Shown one piece after another: positions 8,741-17,522 of a stretch of DNA of 51,386 nucleotides. Below the pieces are notes generated by a model. The model was not told the DNA's origin. It did no database searches and saw only the letters and a list, made by a program, of their open reading frames with translations. Each line of letters begins with the position of its first letter. Position 1 is the first letter of the stretch. The position numbers and the translations under genes were made by a program. This DNA comes from Candidatus Pullichristensenella stercorigallinarum (GTDB lineage Bacteria; Bacillota; Clostridia; Christensenellales; Aristaeellaceae): positions 1 to 51,386 of the forward strand of contig DVFZ01000078.1 of NCBI GenBank assembly GCA_018712945.1, given 5' to 3'.

Positions 8741-10402
8741 TCAGCAGTCCTTGCAGACCGCGCCCAGGGCGGCGGATTCCGCCTGCTGCGCAAAGCGGCG
8801 CAAAAGGCCCTTGCATTCGCAGGGCGGCCGGCGCCATTTTTGCCGCCTCCTGGCGAGGGTTTCTTCCGGCACGTCCACATCCAGACGGCCGTTGGGGATA
8901 TCAATGGTGATGCGGTCGCCGTCTTCCACCAGGGCGATCGGCCCGCCTTCGGAGGCCTCCGGGGAAACGTGGCCGACAAAGCAGCCGTTGTTTGTGCCGG
9001 AGAAGCGGCCGTCGGTAACCACGGCGGTGGAAAGCGCCAGCCCCCGGCCGTAGAGCAGCTTCATGATGCGCACCATTTCCCGCATGCCGGGGCCGCCCTT
9101 GGGCCCCTCATAGCGGATGACCAGCACCATGCCCTCGCGGATTTTGCCCTGCGAAACGGCCTCGGTCGCCGCCTCTTCGCCGTCAAAGCAAATCGCTTCG
9201 CCCTGGAAATAAAGCATTTCCGGATGGATGGCCGTGGGCTTGGTGACGGCGGTATCCGGCGCCAGGTTGCCGCGCAAAACCGCCAGGCTGCCCCAGGCGT
9301 GCCACGCTCGCTGCGGGGAATGGATGATATCGTTTTCCACGGCCGGCACGTCCCTGAGCAGCGCCGCCCAGCTTTTCCCCATGCAGGTCACCGCCTCTTC
9401 CAGCATGGGAAGGAGGTGCTTCATCACCGCCGGCACGCCGCCCGCGGCGTAAAAATCGGGCACGTTCAGGGGGCCGTTGGGGTAAATCAGCGCCAGATGG
9501 GGCGTGGAGCGGGCGATTTTGTCGATTTCATCCATCGACAGCGCCTGGCCGCTTTCGTGGGCGATGGCCGGGAAGTGCAGCGCCATGTTGGTGGAGCCGC
9601 CGATGGCCATGCCCAGCCGCAGCGCGTTGCGCAGGCCCGCGCCGTTGATGATCTTTCGGGAGCGCAGGCCCTCCCGCACCATTTCCACAATCCGCCGGCC
9701 GGACGCCTGCGCAAAGCGGAAGCGCTCCGCCAGCACGGCAGGCACCATGGAGCTGCCGGGCAGCATCATGCCCATCGCCTCGGCCACGGCGCACATGGTG
9801 TTCGCCGTGCCAAGGAAGGAGCAGGAGCCGTTGCACGGGCAGCAGCCGTCCTCCAGGGCCTGGTATTCTTTTTCCGTGATCCGCCCGGCCTGGAGCATGC
9901 CAAGGGCCTCCACCGGGCTGGAGTTGTCCGACGCGCGGCCGTCAAAGGGGACGCCGCCCAGCATCGGCCCGCCGTTTACAAGCAGCGCGGGGATATCCAG
10001 CCGCGCCGCGGCCATCAGAAGGCCGGGCACCACCTTGTCGCAGGAGCCCAACAGGACGACGCCGTCGAAGTGGTTCAGCTCCGCCATGGTTTCCACTTCG
10101 TCGGCAATGATGTTGCGGGCGGGCAATATGTAACGCATGCCGTCGTTGCCGCAGCCCATGCCGTCGCAGGGGCCGATGATGCCAAATTCCACCGGCGTGC
10201 CGCCGGCCTGCAAAATCCCCTGGCGCACAAATTCGGCCACCTGGCGCAGGTTGTTGTGGCCCGGGTTGGCGTTGTTCCATGCGTTGGCGATGCCGATCAT
10301 CGGCCGGGAAAGGTCGTAGTCGCTGAAGCCCATGCCCTTATACAGGGCGCGCACGCTTGACCATTCGGGGCCTTTGAGGATCGCGCTGCTTTTCAAATTC
10401 AT
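8741..10402 (-). CDS. IlvD/EDD-family dehydratase, probable aldonate dehydratase
   Basis: The protein (553 residues) is full length for the dihydroxyacid/phosphogluconate dehydratase family, which removes water from 2,3-dihydroxy acids with an iron-sulfur cluster. Cluster and metal ligands are visible: GSCDK (C121, K123) and CNGSC (C190, C194). The first ligand position reads NPGHNN, the form seen in E. coli IlvD, rather than NPCN. The C-terminal beta-barrel has TDGRFSGTNNG and ends with a cysteine-containing tail. Context with a DapA-type aldolase and a sugar transporter argues for an aldonic acid as substrate, giving a 2-keto-3-deoxy acid. A branched-chain amino acid role cannot be excluded, but no other ilv genes are nearby. 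Confidence 0.85.
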   Translation of the reverse strand: MNLKSSAILKGPEWSSVRALYKGMGFSDYDLSRPMIGIANAWNNANPGHNNLRQVAEFVRQGILQAGGTPVEFGIIGPCDGMGCGNDGMRYILPARNIIADEVETMAELNHFDGVVLLGSCDKVVPGLLMAAARLDIPALLVNGGPMLGGVPFDGRASDNSSPVEALGMLQAGRITEKEYQALEDGCCPCNGSCSFLGTANTMCAVAEAMGMMLPGSSMVPAVLAERFRFAQASGRRIVEMVREGLRSRKIINGAGLRNALRLGMAIGGSTNMALHFPAIAHESGQALSMDEIDKIARSTPHLALIYPNGPLNVPDFYAAGGVPAVMKHLLPMLEEAVTCMGKSWAALLRDVPAVENDIIHSPQRAWHAWGSLAVLRGNLAPDTAVTKPTAIHPEMLYFQGEAICFDGEEAATEAVSQGKIREGMVLVIRYEGPKGGPGMREMVRIMKLLYGRGLALSTAVVTDGRFSGTNNGCFVGHVSPEASEGGPIALVEDGDRITIDIPNGRLDVDVPEETLARRRQKWRRPPCECKGLLRRFAQQAESAALGAVCKDC

Positions 10403-10435
10403 GTTCTCATCCTCTATCGCAGGGTAAAATCGCGC

Positions 10436-11176
10436 TCAGCGCAGGTTGAACACCGTTTCCGCAGTGCGCCCCAGGCACCAGGCGCGCTGCTCGCCGCTCA
10501 GGTGCAGGGCGTCGTACTTGGCCAGCTCCACGCCCACGTTGTCCGGGTTGTCCGTGCCGAGCATCAGGCGTTCGCAGCCGAGGGTTTCCACAAAGCTTTT
10601 GAGCACATACACCGGGCACCACGAGGTTTCCAGATAGATGTTCGGGCACACCTGCGCGGCCACCAGCGCCTCGCTGCCAAACATGCCGCCGCCGGCATGG
10701 GCCAGCACGAAGGTGACGTCCGGATAGGCGCGCGCCGCGGGAATGGCCAGCGAGGGCAGGGCGGAACAAACGCCGTTGCCGGTGTGAATCATGACCGGCA
10801 CGTTGAGCGCGCGCGCCGCCTGGTAAACCTTTTGCGCCTGCGGGGCGTTGGCGGCGCAGCAATAGGCCTCGGGATGCAGCTTCAGGCCCACAAAGCCCAA
10901 ATCGCGCACGGCCCAGGAGACATGTTCCATATATTCCTCCGGCGAGCAATGCGGCGTGTAGGAAACGATGCCCCAGGCGCGCCCCGGATGCGCCTGGGCA
11001 AAATCGCGGATGCGTTCGCAGGCCTTTTGCCAATCGTGGGTTTTCAGGCCGGGCTGCAAAAGCACGCCGTCGATGGAGAATTCCTCCATATAGCCGAGGA
11101 TTCGCTCCTCGCCGTCGTTGGAGTTGTAGATCAAATCTTCTCCCAGATGCATGTGGGCGTCAATGATTTTCGCCAT
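10436..11176 (-). CDS. Amidohydrolase-superfamily metal hydrolase, possible sugar lactonase
   Basis: The protein is a compact TIM-barrel amidohydrolase of the amidohydrolase_2 (PF04909) type. The metal-binding HxH is at the N-terminus (DAHMH, H8 and H10), with further motifs VMIHTG, VLAHAGGG and the late aspartate in LGTDNP. Members include lactonases acting on fuconolactone, rhamnonolactone and pyrone-dicarboxylate, as well as decarboxylases. It lies between the regulator and the dehydratase gene, so opening a sugar lactone to the aldonate is an attractive first step of the pathway; this is inference. Gaps to its neighbours are 47 and 33 bases, consistent with one transcript. Confidence 0.8.
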   Translation of the reverse strand: MAKIIDAHMHLGEDLIYNSNDGEERILGYMEEFSIDGVLLQPGLKTHDWQKACERIRDFAQAHPGRAWGIVSYTPHCSPEEYMEHVSWAVRDLGFVGLKLHPEAYCCAANAPQAQKVYQAARALNVPVMIHTGNGVCSALPSLAIPAARAYPDVTFVLAHAGGGMFGSEALVAAQVCPNIYLETSWCPVYVLKSFVETLGCERLMLGTDNPDNVGVELAKYDALHLSGEQRAWCLGRTAETVFNLR

Positions 11177-11223
11177 GGCAAAGGCCTCCTTGCGTATTGA
11201 TTTCCCGGCCGCCCGCGCGGCCG

Positions 11224-12138
11224 CTATTGCCGTATTTCATAGTTGCGCCGGTAGGAACTGGGCGTGACGCCCGTATAATGCGAAAAGTGCCGCGAAAAGG
11301 AATAGGGGCTTGCGAACCCGGCGATTTCGGCAATTTCCGCGATGCTGTATTTTGAATCGGTCAACAATTTGCAGATTTCCTTGAGCCGCACCCGCACGAT
11401 CAGCTGGTTGAGCGAACAGTCGAACAGGCGGCGGCAAATGCGCGAGGTCTGGCGCACGCTCAGGCCCATCGCGTTGGCCACATCGTTGCCGGTGATGCCG
11501 TTGAAGGCGTTTTCATTCACATAGGAGAGAATCTGGTCAATGCGCTGGCAGTCCTCGGATTCGCGCAGGCGCTGCGCCTTGTTTTCCGCCCGGGCGGCGA
11601 GCGAATCGACAATTTCCAGCAAAAGCGTGTGGACGATGCAGGCGATGGAGACGGACGTGGTCAGGTCGCTCATGGCCGTTTTGTGAATCAGGGCCTGCGC
11701 CAGCTCGTGGAAGGCCTGCGTTTCCAGCCCGGCCACGGGGATGTGCGTCTGGTTAAACACCTCGTTGATCAGCTCGTTGCGCGATATGATCTCAAAGCCG
11801 ATGACCAGTTTTCGCGTGTAGGGCGCGGTATCCACAATGCTGTGCATGATGCCCGAGGGGATGAAAATGTAATTGTTCGCCTCGCAGGTCAGCGTCATCG
11901 CTTCCCCAAATTCAAAGCGGAGGGCGCCCTCGTATATATAGTGCAGCTCGTGCACGGTATGCTTGTGGCGCTCTGTGGAAAGGGGCTCGTCCTGGGAAGA
12001 AACGATGCGGCACCAGGATATGTTGGAACGCATGGCGTCGCTGGCGCTGGAAAGGTTCATACTTGGCAGCATGTTGGGCATTATGCCGCCCAGCAGACGT
12101 TCCCTGTTTCCCGCTGTTTTCCCACGCTTCTCCTCCAT
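11224..12138 (-). CDS. AraC-family transcriptional regulator
   Basis: The ATG at 12138 follows GGGAGAG by about seven bases. Residues 35-150 form a cupin-like sensor domain (HELHYIYEGALRFEFG), and about 205-300 carry the two helix-turn-helix motifs of AraC/XylS proteins (ITGNDVANAMGLS and YSIAEIAEIAGF). The conserved ending SRHFSHYTGVTPSSYR is present. It heads the leftward catabolic operon and is divergent from the transporter operon, so it probably activates both in response to the imported sugar or an early intermediate. Confidence 0.9.
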   Translation of the reverse strand: MEEKRGKTAGNRERLLGGIMPNMLPSMNLSSASDAMRSNISWCRIVSSQDEPLSTERHKHTVHELHYIYEGALRFEFGEAMTLTCEANNYIFIPSGIMHSIVDTAPYTRKLVIGFEIISRNELINEVFNQTHIPVAGLETQAFHELAQALIHKTAMSDLTTSVSIACIVHTLLLEIVDSLAARAENKAQRLRESEDCQRIDQILSYVNENAFNGITGNDVANAMGLSVRQTSRICRRLFDCSLNQLIVRVRLKEICKLLTDSKYSIAEIAEIAGFASPYSFSRHFSHYTGVTPSSYRRNYEIRQ

Positions 12139-12196
12139 AATGTTCTCTCCCGGGCGCCTTGATCCGACGATATATCATTGCCTCATTGCGTCTGTG

Positions 12197-12225
12197 ATTA
12201 TACGTTATCAAACCTGGAAAAGCAA
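12197..12225 (-). promoter_or_regulatory. Promoter for araC and the catabolic operon
   Basis: On the minus strand, TTGCTT, a 17-base spacer and a perfect TATAAT lie about 60 bases upstream of the araC start. The weak -35 fits an activator-dependent promoter. Confidence 0.5.
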
Positions 12226-12267
12226 TATGGATGTCCGAAATTGGTATTTTTTTGGCGCGTTGTGCCA

Positions 12268-12295
12268 TTGTTCGACATGTTAATTGCCTTATAAT
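12268..12295 (+). promoter_or_regulatory. Promoter for the sugar transport operon
   Basis: TTGTTC, a 16-base spacer and a perfect TATAAT give a leader of about 250 bases before the binding-protein gene. Confidence 0.55.
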
Positions 12296-12551
12296 AAAAC
12301 TAGCATTATGGCTTGATAGTCTGCGGATCTGTTTTCGCCAACTGAACGGGTTATTGTTGATTGTATCCAAAAAACCCTTCTTATATTCAGGGCGCCCGGC
12401 GGCGTGCCGCGCCGGGAAAGGCCGCTTTCAAACGACATGCTTCGGTATCTGAAAAGTGGGGCGTTTTTTTGCGCCGGAGGGCGCGCGGGTGCATTGTGGG
12501 CCATGGAGACAGCCGATGGCCCATTGCAAATAAAGTATACGGAGGAAGAAC

Positions 12552-13682
12552 ATGAAACTTACAAAGCGTCTTTTGGGTCTTTTGCTGGCTCTGGTCATGC
12601 TGCTGGGCGTGGCGTCGGTTGCCTCGGCGGAAGAGTATGCCGCGTTTGACGACTATCCGCGCCCGAGGGTGAAGGAAGATGGCAATCTGACCATCGGCTT
12701 TGTTTCCGACAGGCCGGAGTTCGAGTCCATCCAGCGCATTTTGCAGCAGCTTCGCCTGGAATGCACCCATCGCGGTTGGAACCTGGTGGAAGTTGTCTAC
12801 GAAAACGAGCAGGACCTGCGCGACAAGTTCCTCAACCTCATCAACCAGGATGTGGACGCGATCGTCACCTTCAGCCTGACGAACATGGAATCCAAGCAGG
12901 ATATCGTCGCCCAGGCGCGCAACGCCGGCATCGGCTTTTATAACACCGACTGCACGGTTGTGGACGGCGTGATCTGCAACTCCACCATGCCCAACGGCCT
13001 GGCGGCTGCCGAGCTGATGTACGCCATGGGCGAGGACGGCATGTGGAGCGATGGCCTGGCCGTGCTGACCAAGCGCTCCATCCAGGTGCACTATGAGCGC
13101 ACCGACGTTATGAAGGCGATTGCCAACTGCTACTCCACCACCAACGTGCTCGCTGAGCAGGACATCGCCGCCGCGGGTTATGACGAGCTGCAGGCCGCCA
13201 ACGACTTCGCCCGCACCTGGGTTACCCAGTATGGCGACCAGCTGACCGGCATCATCACCAGCACCGACTACTTCGCCTGCCCCATCGCCGAGGCGCTGAC
13301 GCAGGCTGGCGTGACCGACGAAGTGTGGGTTTCCGGCTTTGACGGCGGTTCCCAGGCCTGGGCCTATATCCGCAACAACACGCCCCTGCGCTACAGCTAC
13401 GCTGTGCCGGACGAGCTGTTCATCCATCAGGTTCTCGAACTGATCGACCAGATTCAGGTGCAGGGCCTGAACCCTGGCGACGAAGGCTGCCTGATTTCCC
13501 GCGCCGGTGAAACCATCTACTGCGAAGGCATCGTCATCGACCGCGACAACGTGCCGGCGGTTGGCACCAACATCCATGCCGTGTTTGATTACTACGGCGG
13601 CGACCCCGACGATGAGGACGCCTGGTACAACTGGAACGACGGCGACGGCGCCTATGTGGTCAGCGACTACATCGAAGAATAA
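12552..13682 (+). CDS. Sugar ABC transporter substrate-binding protein
   Basis: The start has GGAGG nearby. A signal peptide (KLTKR then a hydrophobic core ending SVASAEE) precedes a type I periplasmic-binding fold of the ribose/xylose-binding family. LTIGFVSDRPEFESIQRILQ opens the first lobe, VDAIVTFSLTN is typical of the hinge region, and GIITSTDYFACPIAEAL and WVSGFDGG match the second lobe. There is no lipobox cysteine, so the protein would be secreted rather than lipid-anchored, which is unusual for a monoderm binding protein. It is first in a four-gene transport operon divergent from araC. The ligand is unknown but probably a pentose, hexose or related lactone. Confidence 0.88.
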   Translation: MKLTKRLLGLLLALVMLLGVASVASAEEYAAFDDYPRPRVKEDGNLTIGFVSDRPEFESIQRILQQLRLECTHRGWNLVEVVYENEQDLRDKFLNLINQDVDAIVTFSLTNMESKQDIVAQARNAGIGFYNTDCTVVDGVICNSTMPNGLAAAELMYAMGEDGMWSDGLAVLTKRSIQVHYERTDVMKAIANCYSTTNVLAEQDIAAAGYDELQAANDFARTWVTQYGDQLTGIITSTDYFACPIAEALTQAGVTDEVWVSGFDGGSQAWAYIRNNTPLRYSYAVPDELFIHQVLELIDQIQVQGLNPGDEGCLISRAGETIYCEGIVIDRDNVPAVGTNIHAVFDYYGGDPDDEDAWYNWNDGDGAYVVSDYIEE

Positions 13683-13733
13683 CCATCGCACGCAACAGGT
13701 CTGGGAAGCGGCCCTCGCGGCCCTTTCCCCGGC

Positions 13734-13784
13734 CTGTCAGGAACCCCATTTGCCATCACGCGCGGTGAATGGGGTTCCTGACAG
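13734..13784 (+). repeat. 17-bp perfect inverted repeat after the binding-protein gene
   Basis: The arms 13734-13750 and 13768-13784 are exact complements (ctgtcaggaaccccatt) around a 17-base loop. There is no T-run, so a stabilising or partial-termination stem-loop that lowers expression of the downstream ATPase and permeases is more likely than a full terminator. Confidence 0.75.
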
Positions 13785-13818
13785 ACTGGGCGAGCAGAAA
13801 CGCCTTGAAGCGATTGGC

Positions 13819-13853
13819 GGCGGCCCGGCCGCGGGTTTGTTGGCCGGGCCGCC
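13819..13853 (+). repeat. Second GC-rich stem-loop before the ATPase gene
   Basis: The arms 13819-13830 and 13842-13853 (ggcggcccggcc) pair perfectly around an 11-base loop, 80 bases upstream of the ATPase start. Confidence 0.7.
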
Positions 13854-13933
13854 GGAAACGCCGCACAATCGTCTGGCCAACGGGAAATGCTCCGGTTGGC
13901 AAAACGTCATTTGCGCATGGGGTGATGGATCTT

Positions 13934-15448
13934 ATGGAAAACAGGAACACGGTAGTTTTACGGGTTGAGGATTTGACAAAGCAATTTGTCGGGAATCTCG
14001 CAAACGACCATATCACGCTGGACGTTCGCAAACATGAAATTCACGCGCTTTGCGGCGAAAACGGCGCGGGCAAGAGCACGTTTTGCAAGATGCTCACGGG
14101 CGTGTATCACCCCGACGGCGGGGCGATCTATGTCAACGGCAAGCAGGTCAGCTTCCAGGAACCCGCCCAATCCCTGGCCGCGGGCATCAGCATGGTTTAC
14201 CAGGAGCGCAATCTGGTCGGCCATTTGACGGGCGCGCAGAACATCTGCCTGGGCCACGAGCCGCGCAAGGGCCTGCTGGTGGACGAAAAGATGATTGCCA
14301 GGAAGGCCGAGGAGCTGCGCGCGAAGCTGGGCATCGAAGTGCCCCTGGACGTGCCCGTGGAACAGCTGGGCGCGGGCCTGCAGCAGATTATCGAGATCAT
14401 CCGCGCGTTTTACAACGACCCCTCGGTGCTGATTCTCGACGAGCCGACGGCTTCGCTTGGCGAGGGCGAGGTGGCGCCCTTCCTGGAGTTTGTCAAGAGC
14501 CTGCGCGACGAACTGGATATGGCCATCCTCTTCATTTCCCACAAATTGGAAGAGGTCTATGAGATTTCCGATACGATCACCGTATTTGCCGATGGCAAAA
14601 AGGTGCTCACTTCGTCGGCCAGCGAGCTTTCGCGCGATGATTGCGTCAAGGCCATGATTCGCGCCGGCCGCCAGAAAACCGTGCATGTGCCTCAAAAGGA
14701 CTTCAGCGGCGCCGAAACCATTTTGGAAACCGGCGATATCGTGTATGACAACAAGCGCCATCATGTGCCCATGAAGATCCAGCGCGGCCAGGCCGTGGGC
14801 TTTTACGGGCTGGTGGGCGCCGGGCGCACCGAAACCATGGAGGCCATTGGCGGCATCCGCATGGCCGATGAAATGGACGTCACCTTTGCCGGCGAGAAAA
14901 TTGCCAAAACCGAGCCGGTGCAGATGATCCACCGCGGCTTTATCCTCACGCCGGAAAAGCGCATCAACGGCGCCTTCCCGGGCCTTTCGCTGGAGGACAA
15001 TATCTGCAACCTGTATATTGACAAGCTCTCGAGCAAGGCCGGCTTTATGATGTTTGACAAGATGAAGGAGTTCGCCACCCGGGTGCTGAAGAAAAACGAG
15101 GTTAAATACACCAGCATTGATCAAAACATCATCGAGCTCAGCGGCGGCAACATCCAGAAGATCATCATCGGCAGGTCCATTGAGCTGGACAACCTGAAGC
15201 TGCTGGTGCTGGACGAGCCGACGGCCGGCATGGACCTGGGCGCCAAGAGCGAAGTGTATGTGAAGATCCGCCACCTGGTGGACGAGGAAGACAAGAGCGT
15301 GATCTTCATTTCCTCGGAACTGGACGAGCTGCTTACCACGTGCGACAAGCTGTACGTATTCTATGAGGGCGATATCGTGGCGGAATACGCGCGCTCGGAA
15401 TTCGACAAAGAGCGCATTTTGTCGGACGCGATCGGAAGAAAGAGGTGA
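13934..15448 (+). CDS. Sugar ABC transporter ATP-binding protein (RbsA/XylG type)
   Basis: The ATG at 13934 has GGTGAT seven bases upstream; a longer in-frame extension reaches back through the stem-loops and is unlikely to be translated. The protein (504 residues) has two fused ABC domains. The first has a good Walker A (GENGAGKST, 41-49) and a degenerate signature (LGAGLQQ). The second has a degenerate P-loop (GLVGAGRTE) but a good signature (LSGGNIQK). This asymmetric pattern is the hallmark of carbohydrate uptake transporter family 2 ATPases. Its stop overlaps the ribosome site of the next gene, implying coupling. Confidence 0.92.
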   Translation: MENRNTVVLRVEDLTKQFVGNLANDHITLDVRKHEIHALCGENGAGKSTFCKMLTGVYHPDGGAIYVNGKQVSFQEPAQSLAAGISMVYQERNLVGHLTGAQNICLGHEPRKGLLVDEKMIARKAEELRAKLGIEVPLDVPVEQLGAGLQQIIEIIRAFYNDPSVLILDEPTASLGEGEVAPFLEFVKSLRDELDMAILFISHKLEEVYEISDTITVFADGKKVLTSSASELSRDDCVKAMIRAGRQKTVHVPQKDFSGAETILETGDIVYDNKRHHVPMKIQRGQAVGFYGLVGAGRTETMEAIGGIRMADEMDVTFAGEKIAKTEPVQMIHRGFILTPEKRINGAFPGLSLEDNICNLYIDKLSSKAGFMMFDKMKEFATRVLKKNEVKYTSIDQNIIELSGGNIQKIIIGRSIELDNLKLLVLDEPTAGMDLGAKSEVYVKIRHLVDEEDKSVIFISSELDELLTTCDKLYVFYEGDIVAEYARSEFDKERILSDAIGRKR

Positions 15449-15454
15449 CGGAAA

Positions 15455-16450
15455 ATGCGTCAAAATACTGTGGAAAAGGGAAACGTACTCATGGGCGCGA
15501 CCAAATATCTGTTGCTGTTTGCCGCCGTGATCGTGTTCGCGTTGTTCAGCATCCTCGCGCCAAGGTTTTGCACCGTCAATAACATCATGAACATCATCAA
15601 CTCCGCGGCGATCACGGGCATGATGGCCATCGGCATGACCATCGTCATGGAAACCGGCGAAATGAACATGGCCGTGGGCGCGGAGGCGACCATCGCGGCG
15701 GCGGTGGTCGGCAAGCTGCTGGAGGGGCCCGGTTTCAACGTATACATCGTCGCGGTGCTCGCCGGGCTGGCGGCGGCCATGCTGGTGGGCGCGCTGAACG
15801 CCTTCTTTGTGGTCAAGGTGGGCATCCCCTCGTTCATCGGCACCATCGCCATGACCACGTTTATCAACGGCTTTATCAAAATCGTCACCGGCAACCGCTA
15901 TATGTTTTCCCAGTATTGGCCGGACGAATTCAGCTTCCTGGGCCAGACGCGGCTGTTTGGCGTTGTGCCGATGCCGGTGGTGCTGCTAATCGTCATCGCC
16001 ATACTCACCATCATCCTCATGGACCACACGCGCTTTGGGCGCTATGTCAACTCTGTGGGCATCAGCCCCGCCGCCTGTAAAAACGTCGGCATCAACGCCA
16101 AGCGCACCATCGTCTGCTGCTATTTGCTCTGCGCCCTGATTACGGGCTTCAGCGGCATCGTGCTCTCCTCGGAAGTTATGACGGTTTCGCCGACGCTGGG
16201 CGCGGACGTGCTGATGTCCGCCATGGCGGCGACGATGATGGGCGCCACCTTCCTGCGCCCCGGCCGCTACAACATCCAGGGCACCGTCGTAGCCGCGCTG
16301 CTGCTCACCATTATCAGCAACGGCACGGTCAGCATTGGCGCGGCCGACTTTGTGGACGACCTGATCCAGGGCGCCGTTATCCTGCTGGCGGTTGGCTTTA
16401 TCTCCCTGACCCAAAAGGGCGGCCTGCCCAGCGTCAAGTTCAATAAATAG
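15455..16450 (+). CDS. Sugar ABC transporter permease (RbsC type) 1
   Basis: The ATG at 15455 has GAGGTG seven bases upstream, overlapping the previous stop. The protein (331 residues) has about eight to ten hydrophobic segments, and the coupling-loop region around GRYVNSVGISPAACKNVGIN is typical of the BPD_transp_2 (RbsC/XylH) family. It forms a membrane channel with the second permease, powered by the ATPase just upstream. Confidence 0.9.
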   Translation: MRQNTVEKGNVLMGATKYLLLFAAVIVFALFSILAPRFCTVNNIMNIINSAAITGMMAIGMTIVMETGEMNMAVGAEATIAAAVVGKLLEGPGFNVYIVAVLAGLAAAMLVGALNAFFVVKVGIPSFIGTIAMTTFINGFIKIVTGNRYMFSQYWPDEFSFLGQTRLFGVVPMPVVLLIVIAILTIILMDHTRFGRYVNSVGISPAACKNVGINAKRTIVCCYLLCALITGFSGIVLSSEVMTVSPTLGADVLMSAMAATMMGATFLRPGRYNIQGTVVAALLLTIISNGTVSIGAADFVDDLIQGAVILLAVGFISLTQKGGLPSVKFNK

Positions 16451-16464
16451 GAGGCGAGTTGAGT

Positions 16465-17466
16465 ATGTCCGCGCAGAAAGAACAAAAGGCCCGTGGGGGC
16501 CAGAGGGTCGTCAACTTCCTCGTCAAATACTGGCTTGGCCTGTTCACTGTGGTCGTATTCCTGTTTTTCTCCATCATGCAGCCCCGCTTTGCCACGGTGA
16601 GCAACATCATGTCCATCTTAAGCTCCACCTGCATCCTCGCGCTGGTCGGCATGGGCGTCACCTTTGTGATGATGGTTGGCGAGATCGACTACTCCTGCGG
16701 CATGGAACTGACCACCGCCGCCGTTGTGCTCGCCGTGGTGCTGGATAAGCCCGCGTTTTCCGGGCTGTATATCCCGGTGCTGATCGTTACGGTGCTGCTG
16801 GTGATGGGCTATGGCGCGATCAACGTGTTTTTGCACGTAAAGGTGAAAATGCCGTCCTTCATCGCCACGATGGGCACCTCGCTGATCGCCACCGGCATCT
16901 GCAAATGGATGACCAACGGCGGCAGCGTTTCCTCCCGCCGCTGGCCCGATTGCTACACCTTCCTCGGCCAGTCCTACGTCTTCGGCGTCATTCCGGTTTC
17001 CGTGGTGGTCACGGCGGTGATCGTCGCCATCATGTGGATTTATTCGGAGCGCACCAAGAGCGGCAAGCTGTTCTACGCCGTCGGTTCCAGCTCCACCACG
17101 TGCGAGTATGTCGGCGTCAACGTCAGGGCGCAAAAGGTCAAGGCCTTTGTGATCTGCGCGCTGCTGTGCGCCTTTGCCGGCATCCTGCAAACCTCCATGC
17201 TCAACAGCGCCACCCCCTATATGGGCACGGATTCGCTGCTCAACGCCCTGACCGTCCTGATGTTGGGCGCCACGTTCATCAAAACCGGCGTCTACAACAT
17301 CCCCGGCACCATCGTGGCTTCCTTCCTGCTGCGCGTCATCAGCTTTGGCATGACCATGATGGGCGCGCCGAGCTTTGCCTTCGACCTGGTGCAGGGCGGA
17401 CTGCTGCTGCTGTCGGTTTCGCTGGTCACGATGATTCACGCGCGGCAGAGCAAGAGCATTGGCTGA
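16465..17466 (+). CDS. Sugar ABC transporter permease (RbsC type) 2
   Basis: The ATG at 16465 has GGAGGCGAG upstream; a TTG at 16459 is in frame but too close to that site. The protein (333 residues) is a paralog of the preceding permease. It shares NNIM/SNIM, the GARFGRY/TKSGKLF-type loop before AVGSSSTTCEYVGVN, and the late GATFIKTGVYNIPGT segment. Two unequal permeases are common in this transporter class and presumably form a heterodimer. The operon ends at the stem-loops at 17489-17564. Confidence 0.9.
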   Translation: MSAQKEQKARGGQRVVNFLVKYWLGLFTVVVFLFFSIMQPRFATVSNIMSILSSTCILALVGMGVTFVMMVGEIDYSCGMELTTAAVVLAVVLDKPAFSGLYIPVLIVTVLLVMGYGAINVFLHVKVKMPSFIATMGTSLIATGICKWMTNGGSVSSRRWPDCYTFLGQSYVFGVIPVSVVVTAVIVAIMWIYSERTKSGKLFYAVGSSSTTCEYVGVNVRAQKVKAFVICALLCAFAGILQTSMLNSATPYMGTDSLLNALTVLMLGATFIKTGVYNIPGTIVASFLLRVISFGMTMMGAPSFAFDLVQGGLLLLSVSLVTMIHARQSKSIG

Positions 17467-17488
17467 CCCCGCATTTATCCCAACCTTC

Positions 17489-17522
17489 AATCGCGGCCCG
17501 CGCCTGAGCGCGGGCCGCGATT
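17489..17522 (+). terminator. Perfect 15-bp stem-loop ending the transport operon
   Basis: The arms 17489-17503 and 17508-17522 (aatcgcggcccgcgc) pair exactly around a CTGA loop, 22 bases after the permease stop. A U-tract is lacking, so termination strength is uncertain. Confidence 0.65.

Larger units (their letters stand above)
12139..12551. promoter_or_regulatory. Divergent control region of the catabolic and transport operons
   Basis: This 413-base stretch has no gene. It holds a leftward promoter (12197-12225) and a rightward promoter (12268-12295), with about 42 bases between them where AraC operators would be expected. Downstream, 12390-12415 can fold (cccggcg/cgccggg) in the transport-operon leader, followed by a T7 run near 12471. 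The transport gene has a strong site (GGAGG) at 12541. Confidence 0.6.

Noticed and set aside
8840-10360. A 506-codon forward frame opposite the dehydratase gene
   Set aside because: Its histidine- and glycine-rich composition is that of a GC-rich antisense frame, and the reverse-strand dehydratase is certain.
8741-10402. Branched-chain amino acid biosynthesis (ilvD) and lysine biosynthesis (dapA) as primary roles
   Set aside because: No other ilv or dap genes are nearby, whereas a sugar transporter, a lactonase-like enzyme and DhaKL are.
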